DNA from: Plasmodium brasilianum | Lineage: Eukaryota; Apicomplexa; Aconoidasida; Haemosporida; Plasmodiidae | Direction of reading: 5' to 3' | Length of the DNA: 64,000 nucleotides | Assembly: GCF_023973825.1 (NCBI RefSeq) | Contig: NC_090123.1 | Location: forward strand, 192,001-256,000 | Shown: positions 1 to 10,776 of the stretch, in pieces | Position numbering within the stretch: the first letter of the stretch is position 1 | Layout: the number at the start of each line of letters is the position of its first letter | The notes under the pieces: generated by a model | The model's database searches: none | Seen by the model: only the letters and a program-made list of their open reading frames with translations | What the model was told of the DNA's origin: nothing | Position numbers and translations under genes: made by a program

Positions 1-1677
1 TCTTATTCTCATTTTTATAATTATTCACATGTAAGTAACCTAAATTAATGTCCTTAATTGCAGACGCATGGTCGATTGTCTTATCAAGTACCCGCAAATC
101 TGTGCGACCAAAGTTATTATAACAATCGTTACTATTATTATTGTATTCTTCATTCCTTCTACTGTATTTGCCATTCGTATTACTATTGTTATTATCGATA
201 TGCATGCTCTTTCCATCGTTATGGTAATAACCAAGCATATTGGAAATGAACATAATGTTTTCCTTATTATTCTCAAAATATACTTCTTCAAAATTTTGAC
301 TTTCATTTTTATAAGGAACACAATGTTCCTCATTCAAAAGAGAATATTCAGTGTTAAAATTGTCGACATAATTGACCTGATGATTTGTTGTTTTCTCATA
401 TTTTGAATCACCTAATTTTACATAATCATTACATTTTTTTCCTAGATGAAAATTTAACAATTTTATGCTTTCCTCCTTTGAGTCTATATTTGCACTTTTC
501 TCTATATTGTCATAAAAGCTGAATGAATCATTCATCATAACATTTGTCTTATTCATAACATTGGAACTATTATTTGTGCGGTTACTCGTACATTTACTCG
601 TTTCACTATTCGCACCATTACTCCCATTAATTTTATTGTTAACACCCCTTTGGTTGAAGGGACCACCCTCAATAATACACGCTTCATTCGTAATTCTATT
701 TCCACGAGAGACATAATCCAAACGTTTGTAATGATTTTGCATATTTATACATAAATTATTAAGAATATATTTCTCACTCTTCTCCTTCATTACCCTTTTG
801 ATTAAATTGCTGTAAAATTTTTTATTTTCATCCTTGTACAACTTTTTTTTTTTTTTCTTCTAAAAAATATTTTTTTATTATTCTTATATATATTAAAAAA
901 AAATTTCTTACCAGAGGAATTCCCCTTATTATTCATTAAGTTCTTTTGTATAAAACTGTTAGTGCACGTTATTACTTTTATACGAGTTTGTTTATTTTTT
1001 ACTTCGTCTTTATAAAGTAACCTATTTTTTTCCCTACTGGCATTACGCTTCCTTTTATTATGAACTTGTAAGATTTTCCTTCTTTGCCATATAGATAAAA
1101 GCTTTTTTTTTCTCAACATGTATTTTCTAAATTCATATAAAGGCATATCAGATAACATCCGATGGTAAACATTATTTGGACCTTTTTTTCTCTTACTAAT
1201 TCTGTTCAGCTTAGTTTTTTCTTTTTTAAAAATAGAATTATTTCCACCCTTACTATCTACATTTTCATAAGATATTGAAGAATAATAAATCCTACTAAAA
1301 TTTTTATTAATTTTACTAAAGTAATAACGAATATATATGTAATATGCAATATAATCAAAAAAAAGGGTATAGAAACATTTCAAACATATTGGTAGATACA
1401 CAACAACGAATAATTTTGTATTTAAGAATTTATCATCATTTCTACTATTAAAATTAAAAAAATGGATAAAATAATAAAAAAAATTTTCTTCCTTTCTTGG
1501 TGTTTCTGTATTGTCGTATGTACTTAACAAAAAAGTAAAAAAATGCGATATCGTAATTTCCGCATAAGTGTATGTTATTCTTAAAAAAAAAGTATACAAA
1601 AACAGGATATGGTAAATATAGTAATTTTTAATGAAGTAGTAATAATTCAAGAATTTTAACAATTTATCTTTTAACAT
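1..1677 (-). CDS. Unknown protein, 5' part of gene running off the left edge
   Basis: I do not recognise this protein. The first exon starts at 1677 and encodes an N-terminus rich in Phe, Tyr and Ile, with probable membrane segments around residues 10-35 and 85-115, followed by a very basic stretch. A second reading frame, open from 859 to position 1, is hydrophilic and Asn-rich with typical Plasmodium codon use, so the gene continues past the window. The join is uncertain. A T-rich acceptor ending at 860 is clear. The strongest donor (GTAAGA at 911) leaves the wrong phase, whereas GTAATA at 975 gives a phase-0 intron of 116 bases (exons 976-1677 and 1-859). The alternative is a one-base length error in the A-run just after the acceptor. 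That a gene is present is well supported; its function is not. Confidence 0.7.
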
Positions 1678-2527
1678 TGTTATTATTTTTTTGTTTTTTT
1701 AATTCTTATTTAATTAGTTATTTAATTAATTGATTAATTATAAGCGCATGTAACACATACATACGTACATACATAAATACGTACATACATAAATACGTAA
1801 ATAAATACATTACTTATAAAAATATGTGTTGTCTTACATTAATAACAAAACGAATATGTAACAAATATTCTATTAAAATTATTTTTACCCCTTACAAGGT
1901 ACACAACAAATATATGTATCATATATATATAAATGGAAAGTAAATGTTACTCTCAATTCACACATGATTAAAAACCCTATTCAACTGGAAAATACGTATA
2001 CAACATTGCACACTTTTATAAATATGAGTCACTTCTCACGAACAAACAAAGTCAAACAAATAACCGCGCATATCTATGTGTGCATTTAAACACGTCTACG
2101 TATATCTACGTTTTTATATATATCCAAACACATATTAAGATGTATAAAAAAAAAAGAGTTCACTAAAAAGGTAACGGCAGATAGTAATACTTAATGAGGC
2201 TTCACAACGATGTAATACGTGTCAAAGAATTATGAAAAAGGAAGTCAAACAAAAGATTAAGACGCGCACAAATATTCTGTGTATTAATAATGGTTGCACG
2301 CAAGAGAAATACAAAAACGAGAGAGGTCAAACATAATAATAATAATAGTAATAATAATCCGTTACATTTTAAAAAAAGGTAGGAAACAAAAAAAAAAAAC
2401 AAAAAAAAACAGTATACTACATAATATTATAAAAACCATAAAAAAAACACAAATAAATGGTTAACAAAGATATAATGTAAAAACTACTTAAATAGAAAAC
2501 TAGAGGATTGCAATCACATACATATAC

Positions 2528-2601
<74 letters not shown>

Positions 2602-4383
2602 GTATGCACATGTATGTATATTATAACAAACAATTAAATAGCCTTAATTATGAAGTAAAACAGAATGTATTCCTATATATTTTGCGTATATATAGCATGC
2701 ATACTGTGAAATAATAAAAAAGCAAATAACACAGCAAAATTTTAAACAACTCATAAAGAATATAATTGTACAAAAAAGTAAAAAAACATTCACTCCTATT
2801 TGTAATAAAATGAAAAAGATTGTATATATCTTCCTTTCCTCTTTTCCTTTTGCTTCTTTTTTATGGATATAAGTACGCGTATACAAATTATTATATTTTA
2901 CCATATATATACTTGCTCTATTTTTTAATTTCTTGTCCTAAAATATTTTTTAATATTTTTACTTTAAAAAAATGCTTTATTATAAGAATGTACAATAATT
3001 TTTTTTCACTGATATATTCTTTTTTTAATGTATACATACATTAAAATATAAATGAACGTTCGTCAATTTTCTTTCTTTTTATAATTTATTTGTCAAACGT
3101 ATTAACTGCTCATATAACTACTCATATAATTGCTCATATTGGCATTTATTTAAACTTGAAATATCGTATTTTTCATTTTTTGTTCATGCTGTTTGTATGC
3201 ACAAAGAAGTATACACATGTATGCATATATTAGAATGCCGAAAAAGACTTCTATTATTTTTATGCAAAACCTTATTTTTTCCTGTTATTATTATATTTTT
3301 CCATATATATAATCTGGAAAAAAAAAGTTTAAAAATTAAAAATAAAATTCTATTAAAAGAGGTGGCATAAAAAAAAAAACATATATATATATATTCATAC
3401 AAAAAATTGCACTGAACAGCGCATTTTAACGAATTTTTAATATTTTATATAATTGTAAAGCATTATTTTTTTCTTATTTTCTTCCGTTTTTTTTTTTTTT
3501 GTGCCTATTATGGCTAAGTTGTTTTTATTTTAATATAAACATTTTATTGAATTTAAAAAAAAAAAAAAAAAAAGAGTTACGCTAATATGCTTTCTATAAC
3601 AAATTCACGAATAGTATCGTCCTCTTTAGAATATATATATATTTTTTTTTTATTTAAATTCTATTTAATTTTTTTTTTTTTTTTTATTACTCATAATTTA
3701 TCAGGGTCATGCCTTATATGTTTTGAGCTTCATTAAGTTGATTTAAAAAATTTAAATATAAAGGTAAGAGGAGTTATCTATGCTTTACCTTTTTAAATTA
3801 AAATATTTATAAATTTACACATTTTTTCTTTCTAAAATAGCCATATATATATAATATGTATGTATATCTAAATATTACACATATATCTGTTTATTTTAGT
3901 TCAAACAAGATAGCGAAATCTGCATTAATATTTTTGCCATACAGGCAAAATATTTTGTATCTTTTCCTGTTCTTATTTATGTATGCGTGTATATATACAT
4001 ATATATATTTGTTCTTTTCGCACACTTCAATTAATATGTATGTGTTGCATTAGCTGAGGTGGGAATGTAAATTTTAAGCCTCATGAACGATTTATGTTTT
4101 TTTAATTGTGACTTTTTTTTTTTTTTTTTTTTTTATTTTCCATATTTAAATTTTACGATAAAAGATTAAAGATATAGTAATAACAACAATAGTAACAGGA
4201 ATTATAAACGGTAGTGTGATTATTATTATTATAAAAATAGTACGCACAGAATAGTGATAGCAGTATAAATTGAACAAATAAGTATACGATATCCCGCATT
4301 ATCACTTGTTGTTCGTTATATATTTACACGTACAGATACTTATGTAATGAGATTACTGCGACAGAGCAAAAGATAGTGAAAAA
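1678..4383. other. Intergenic region between divergent genes
   Basis: This 2.7 kb stretch separates a minus-strand and a plus-strand gene start, so it should hold both promoters and 5' UTRs. I see only A/T-rich sequence, many homopolymer runs and one long TA array. Short reading frames here are low-complexity and have no recognisable protein. Confidence 0.6.
2529..2598. repeat. (TA)n dinucleotide array
   Basis: About 35 uninterrupted TA units lie in the divergent intergenic region. Such arrays are common in Plasmodium promoters and are often length-polymorphic. The Tyr-Ile repeat frames that run through it on both strands are artefacts. Confidence 0.95.
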
Positions 4384-5955
4384 ATGAATATATTAATAAA
4401 AATATTAATAATATCTGTTGTTATAAATATACAAATTAATTTAGGAAGATGTTTAAGCTTTGACAACCAAAATTATGTCAAAAGTTCATGCATGAACTTG
4501 CAATGGAATAAGGAAAATAAAATTACAAAAAAGGATAAAGTAATCCATTTGAAGAATAAAAATAATAATAAATATAATCTTAATAATATACAACTTTTTC
4601 TTAATAATTATAAACCAAAATATAAAAAGATTAATAAAATAGGTCAAACTAATTTTAACGTGAAAGAAGCACACCATTTTACTATAAAAATTAACCAAAA
4701 TATATTAAATTCACGAATAAATAAAATAAATGATGGGTTATTTGCACTATTTAATTCAGGTAAAGAGGATTTAAACAACTATGACGATTATGGAAATAAT
4801 GGAGTTATTGATGATATATCAACATCTAACAATAATGATATAAATGGAGAAGGGGAAAACCAAAATACATATGAAAAAACGTCAGGAAATGGAGTTAATA
4901 ATTTTAAAGGAGATATAATAGAAAAAAAATCATGTAGTGTTTTGAATAAAGTAGTAGAAGGAGGAAAAACTGTATCGTTATTAGGTTTATGGTATCTGTG
5001 TAACATTTTTTATAATATTGAAAATAAAAAAGCATTAAATATATTAAATTTACCAATTACAATAGCTATAGTACAAATATATGTAGGGTTACCAATCTTT
5101 TTAATTCCATGGTTATTAAAATTAAGAAAACAACCAGAACTCTTTTATGATGAACAGGAAATGAAAAAAATTAGTCTTAGTAATAGAAATGCTTTAGTAA
5201 AAGGATTTCAAAAATATGTTTTATTTTTAAAAACATATAATAGCATAATAAAACAAAGTATATATCATGGATATGCTCATTTATTATCTGTTATAGCCAT
5301 GGGGGCAGGTGCAATTAGCTTTGTTCATATTGTCAAAGCTTTAACTCCATTATTTGCAGCATTCCTTTCATTTTTCCTAATGAATAATAGAATGTCCATC
5401 TACACCTATTCATCTTTATTGCCTATTGTATTTGGGGTATCGTTAGCTTCATTAAAAGAATTATCTTTTACATATAAAGCTTTATATTCAACATTATCTG
5501 CTAATGTACTATCAACAATGCGAGCTATAGAGGCGAAAATAATGATGGATAAAAACCTTGAAAAAATAGGAAGAAATTTAACTCCAGAAAATATATTTGC
5601 TCTATTAACCCTTTCTTCTGCAATATTTTTAACACCAGCTTTATACATCGACGTACATAAGTGGAAAGATGCTTATACGTATTTAATGAATAATAGGGAT
5701 GTTTTAAAAGTATTAGGTAGACATGTATTCATGTCTGGTGTATGGTTTTATTTGTATAACCAGGTATCATTTATTTCGTTAAATAGATTAAATCACATTA
5801 CTCATGCTGTTGCAAGTACAGTTAAAAGAGTTTTTCTAATATTAACGAGTTACTTTATTTTTGGAACGAAGTTTTCCTTCCTTGGTGGACTTGGTTCAAC
5901 AATTGCTGTAAGTGGTACATTCTTATATTCGCTAGTAAAAAAAAAATTTGGCTAG
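4384..5955 (+). CDS. TPT: Apicoplast triose-phosphate/phosphoenolpyruvate translocator (inner-membrane type)
   Basis: A single-exon protein of 523 residues in the plastid phosphate translocator family (drug/metabolite transporter superfamily). Residues 1-23 form a hydrophobic signal sequence. The next 150 or so residues are Asn/Lys-rich, as expected of an apicoplast transit peptide. From about residue 195 to the end the chain has repeated membrane helices with family-like stretches, such as the Gly-rich helix near 305 and the Lys-Arg pair near 481-482 in the last third. Family members exchange triose phosphates or phosphoenolpyruvate for phosphate across plastid membranes. Plasmodium has two: a short outer form without a leader and a longer form with a bipartite leader. 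The leader and length match the long, inner-membrane form. The ATG follows an A-run, as is usual here. A SNARE gene lies convergently downstream, which I recall also holds in P. falciparum. Confidence 0.92.
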   Translation: MNILIKILIISVVINIQINLGRCLSFDNQNYVKSSCMNLQWNKENKITKKDKVIHLKNKNNNKYNLNNIQLFLNNYKPKYKKINKIGQTNFNVKEAHHFTIKINQNILNSRINKINDGLFALFNSGKEDLNNYDDYGNNGVIDDISTSNNNDINGEGENQNTYEKTSGNGVNNFKGDIIEKKSCSVLNKVVEGGKTVSLLGLWYLCNIFYNIENKKALNILNLPITIAIVQIYVGLPIFLIPWLLKLRKQPELFYDEQEMKKISLSNRNALVKGFQKYVLFLKTYNSIIKQSIYHGYAHLLSVIAMGAGAISFVHIVKALTPLFAAFLSFFLMNNRMSIYTYSSLLPIVFGVSLASLKELSFTYKALYSTLSANVLSTMRAIEAKIMMDKNLEKIGRNLTPENIFALLTLSSAIFLTPALYIDVHKWKDAYTYLMNNRDVLKVLGRHVFMSGVWFYLYNQVSFISLNRLNHITHAVASTVKRVFLILTSYFIFGTKFSFLGGLGSTIAVSGTFLYSLVKKKFG

Positions 5956-6340
5956 TCATTTTACTCCTTTTTTTTTTTTTCAATTTTTTATTAGTATTAC
6001 AAGGGTACAATCCATCTTATTCTGAACAGGTTATACATTTAATGGTGGAAAAAGTAAACCACATATTTTTTTTTTATATCTTTGTTTTTGTTGTTAAAAA
6101 AATAAAATAGTATAAATTATAAATATGATAAAAGAGAATTTTCTCATAGTTACTCATATATATATGTATATATGAATATATATATACATGAAAAATACAG
6201 CTGCGTTTATGTATGTCTGCATATTCAATTATACGTATAATTATTTTTTTTTTCACATATTTTGAAAATATTTTTATGTTAAGATGATATAAATTATTAC
6301 ATAATATTTTTGTCTAATTTTTTCATCGTAAATCTTTACT

Positions 6341-6375
<35 letters not shown>

Positions 6376-7461
6376 AATACATGCCCATACCATTCGAATA
6401 TGTAATTTGCACATTTTTTATATTCTCCTATACCCAAAATTAATATATTAATTCATACATGTTAAACTTATATTATTATTTTACTTTTATTTTATTTTTA
6501 TTAGCTTTATTTTTTGAATAATCATATTCCATTTTTATAAAAGACACATTTAAAAACTTGCTCGAAATTGCATAATATTAAATAATAACAAAACTGTCTT
6601 TATTTCTAATAATTAACATGTGGCACTGTTCCTTAAAAGTACATATTTACACAAATGTAGTAGCATTCATATATTACTACTTCATAAACTTCAATATACG
6701 ATAGAAAAAAAAATTACTAATAAAATTCAACGATTCGAACAGTTCACCTTGCCATGCCAAGGAATGGAAAATATATCACCACTTAACATTGTCCTAATGA
6801 TAATATAAATAACTACAATTAATTTTTTTTTTTAATTAACTGTTTATCTATTCCGAACTCATCTTTTCAGTTTATACCTTTTTGTTCTTCTTAATTTTTG
6901 TTTCACATTTATTTGGAATTTAAAAGCCTAATCAACAAGGTATCTTATATGTACATATATATATATATATATAATATTTTTTTGCAGGAACTACAACTTT
7001 TATTATAGCAGTTTTTATTTTATCTTTAAAAAGTTTACGCTAGCAAACAAATGAATATATATATGTCCATACATAGGCGTCTATATATGCACAAAAAACA
7101 TATTAACAAAAGTATCATATCATTAAAACAAAAAAAAAAAATAAAAGAAGGCAAAAACATATACCTCATACAAAGCAAAAAAAATTTATATTTCATAGCT
7201 ATTGCATAAAAAACAAATACTATATGGTAGATATCATAGCATGTACCAATTTGATCACCGAAAAATAAAAAAAAAAATTCATAAAGTGCCATTAGATATC
7301 CATTAAAACAAATAGAAATTTCTGTACATTAACAAAATTAAAAATATAACGTACACACAAATAAGAATAAATATTTTTCAAAATTATCCACTCAAATAGT
7401 ATTCTTGCTTTTCAATTTTACTTAAATCTATATATTTAACTCTTTTCAAAAAATATAAAGG
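5956..7461. other. Intergenic region between convergent genes
   Basis: About 1.5 kb between two gene 3' ends, containing A/T-rich sequence, a (TA) run near 6343-6372 and scattered homopolymers. I see no coding or RNA feature. Confidence 0.6.
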
Positions 7462-8324
7462 CTAAAGTATGATTATAAAAAGCACAAGAGTAGTTGTTAA
7501 TATGGCAATTATTATATACAAGAAGTAGTTACTTGTATTATTAGTAACCCTTTCAAAAATATTTCTATTTCTATTTAATAAATTATTCGTTTCATCCATA
7601 TCTCTATCAATATCATCTAACAATTCATTATGTACTTGTATTTCGTTGTTTATATTATAGCTTATATTTTTTAGATTATGTGTTGTTCCTTCAAGAAAGT
7701 TTAGTTGCTCATCTTGCAATTTCATTAAATTATGTTGTTTCAATAATAACTCTTCCTTATTTAAACTGTTTAAATATGGGTTGTTATCATTGTCAAAATC
7801 GTTAAGAAAATCCATAGTTATGTTAAACGATGTGTTCTAAATGAAAAAAAAAATTTTAAATAAAAAATAAAATAAATAAATATACATAAAATTGTGTATG
7901 AATATTTCAAAAACATACGTTATTATACCTATATACACACAATTTTTATGTGCAAGGCATATAAAGATGTGTACATATATATATACATATATATATATAT
8001 ATATTTTTTTTTTTCTGTGGTTCCTACCTCATCATTAGTTAAAGAATATTCCTCATATAAATTAGATATTTCTTTTTTCATTTTTTCCAATGCGGACACT
8101 TTCCGCTTATATTCGTTTTTATTATAATTTTTATCATTTTTTATATAATCATTATCTAACTGGTGTAACAAAAATCTTATATTCTGATTAAATTCTGTTA
8201 TTTTTCCCCTTAAAATTGCTCTGTTTTTAGTTCTTTTTTTCCCTTTTTCACTCTCTTTTATAATTTGTTTAATTTCTTTCCCCGTTTCAATAGCTTTTTT
8301 ATAGTCTTTATCCCATAATTCCAT
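7462..8324 (-). CDS. Qc-type SNARE (syntaxin 6/8-like), two exons
   Basis: Exon 1 (8028-8324) and exon 2 (7462-7836) join in phase 0 across a 191-base intron with donor GTAGGA and acceptor TTTAG, giving 223 residues. Residues 1-95 form a charged helical N-terminal region. Residues 130-195 are a SNARE motif resembling syntaxin 6/8 (a QDEQL start and a LLDDID block). Residues 202-223 are a C-terminal membrane anchor with no lumenal tail. SNAREs drive membrane fusion by four-helix bundle assembly; Qc members of this type usually act at the Golgi or endosomes. Aligned to syntaxin 6, the central zero-layer residue, normally Gln, is His168. The downstream frame with its own ATG at 7815 is only the body of exon 2. 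The fold is secure; the exact compartment is not. Confidence 0.88.
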
Positions 8325-10485
8325 TGTCTTTTTATTTTATACACGTCTATTACTCATTTAACATGTATTCACACATAAGCACACACATACATACATTCAC
8401 GTACATGTGTGTTATTTCTCTACAATAATTAGAACTCAAATGAAAATAAGATTTCACGGTACTCTAATATACATATATAAATATATATATATTGTGAATG
8501 TTGTATATATTTGCAAATTTTTTATAAATTCCCGGTTACCATAAATACACAAAAATAGTTTTCCATATATATCTTAATAAAAAATTAACCCCATATATCG
8601 ATAATTAACTTGCTTCATAATGTTTGTAAATGAAAAAAAAAAAAAAAAGTAAATCTGTGACAGCATTAAAGATTAAATATTCTATAATCGTTTAAAAATA
8701 CGCTCACTTAATTTCTTGTTCTTGTAATTATATACTTGTATGTTATGGTTTACACAATATTTAAAGAAAGTGTTATGACTTAACAAAAAAAAAATTAAAA
8801 ATATAACTTATTTATATAAACATCCTCCTTCTACATTCTTCACAATATTTTCCCTTCAAATAAATAAATCAAAAAAAAAAAAAAAAGGTTTATTACCTTC
8901 AAAATTTCACAACTTCAAAGTTATTTACAAAAATAATAGCTACAACATGACATAAATAATAGTGACATTTATATTTATACTTAATTATATAGAGATTAAC
9001 CTTGATTGTAATAATATTGGGTGTTTGATTTTAATACATATAATAACATCTTATAAATGTGAAATGTACATTACTGACTCATAACCACTTAAAAAAATTA
9101 TGTAACATCGACATTAAAAAATATGAATTAATAAATAAATGTTGTAAAATTGTATTTGGTGTAGCATAATTACTTAAAATTTTCAAATATTTTGTAAACA
9201 GCCGGAAATTATAATCAAAATGTTTTTACGAATATACAAATATATATATAATTTATATATACAAGTATGTATATGCGTATATATAAATATATGTATAACT
9301 GTAATAACAAAAAGAGGAAGGAGCAATAAGTATGTACATTTTGCGCTATTATTTGCTGTTAAAAAAAAATAGTCTATTCATTTTTATTTTTTATGATATA
9401 ATAATGTTTTAACGTGTTTCATCGTATGTAAAAAATTCAACATGTAGTTAGCTCAAATTAAAGATAAAAAATAATGGAACGAAAAAAAATTACTTGGGTC
9501 AAGGGGTAATATATATAATACTGTTTTTACTTTGCGTTTACGGGATTCTTCTTGCTTTATTGCATTATGAAAAAAATATGAATGTTATACATTTATTTAT
9601 ACGTATAAATGTATGTATATATATATTCATTTTAGGTACACCAATATAGTTCATGCGTACTCTTTTTTCCTACCTTGTATATGGCTAAAGGTAAAAATAT
9701 ACCTTTTTGTGTAATTGTTAATTTTTTTTTTTAAATTATTTAGAGATAGTGACAAGTTATATACATTCACACTGTTCCCATTTTACAAATAGTCGTTTCA
9801 TTTGGCAAAAACAAAAAAATAGAGCCTTTTTTATTATATAAGTTTTATATGATTTTTATTTTTTTTACTAACATTTAAAAAAAAAAAAAAAAAACGTACG
9901 TTCACGTAAATGGTATTATATATATATATATATATATGGTTATACTATTTTTTTTTTTTTTTAATTTTTATTAATATATATATTTACTGATATCAATTAA
10001 ATTGTTTTTATTATATTATTGTTTCTATAATTGTGTATGTTTTTATATTATAAAATACACAGTCTACACTATTAACTTGCATAAATATCAAGGTTTTAAG
10101 AACACTCTAATAATGCTAAAAATTTTGAACATATGTTATACACAATAAAATATGAAAAAAAAAAAAAAAAAAAAAAAAAAAAGCATATATTACAGATAAC
10201 AATGTAAATATTTTTGTTTTATATTTCTCAATTTAATTTTTTAGAACTTATACAATCACGAAAATTACATAATTAGCTATTTTTAGACCATAATTTATAT
10301 GCAGAACTGTTATAAATTACACGATAATTGCCTTATTGTTGGTCGTACCCTGTATATATATTTATATGTATAAAAGCAAATATATATTTGTAGGTAAAAA
10401 TAGTTATACATAGGTTAGGTATCTTTAAGTGTGCTATTAATATATTTTGTAAATTTTATTTTTTATATGAGAAAATAAGGGAAAA
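8325..10485. other. Intergenic region between divergent genes
   Basis: About 2.2 kb upstream of both the SNARE gene (minus) and a small plus-strand gene, so probably promoters for both. It contains A-runs (one of 30 or more near 10153-10182), short TA arrays and no reading frame with protein-like composition. Confidence 0.55.
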
Positions 10486-10776
10486 ATGAAGAAGAACAAA
10501 CCAAGAAGCAAAAAAAAGTTACCCAAAGGAAGGGAAAGATATATACCAACTCAAGAAGAAGTAGAAAGAAGAAATGCAGAAATTTCAAGAAAACCATTTA
10601 AGGAAGAATCAGAAGTGGAATCAGAAGCGGAATCAGAGGGAGGATCAGTTTATGTAACTGATTCACAAGCTCAAAGCTCAGAAAATGAAAAGGATACTGC
10701 AAAAAAGAATAAGGAAAATTCAAAAAAAGAAGAAATAATAAATGATGAGAAAGATAATATTAATGAATATAATTAG
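10486..10776 (+). CDS. Small charged protein with PP28-like N-terminus
   Basis: A 96-residue single-exon frame with a good start context (A-rich before the ATG) and composition unlike the surrounding DNA. The first 40 residues are basic and include KGRERYIPTQEEVERRN, which resembles the start of the 28 kDa heat- and acid-stable phosphoprotein family (PP28/PDAP1: KGR-x-R, then Tyr, then a T/S-x-EE helix). The middle is acidic and Ser/Glu-rich with several casein-kinase-2-type sites, and the tail is Lys/Glu/Asn-rich. The conserved PP28 core (GLI-x-(I/V)-(E/D)-NPN) is not present, and I found no later exon carrying it. It could be a shortened family member or merely similar in composition. The gene is probably real; the family call is tentative. 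Confidence 0.6.
   Translation: MKKNKPRSKKKLPKGRERYIPTQEEVERRNAEISRKPFKEESEVESEAESEGGSVYVTDSQAQSSENEKDTAKKNKENSKKEEIINDEKDNINEYN

Noticed and set aside
8640..10480. Centromere-like core
   Set aside because: Plasmodium centromeres are 2-4 kb of about 97% A+T with internal repeats; this stretch has normal intergenic composition and no such repeat array.
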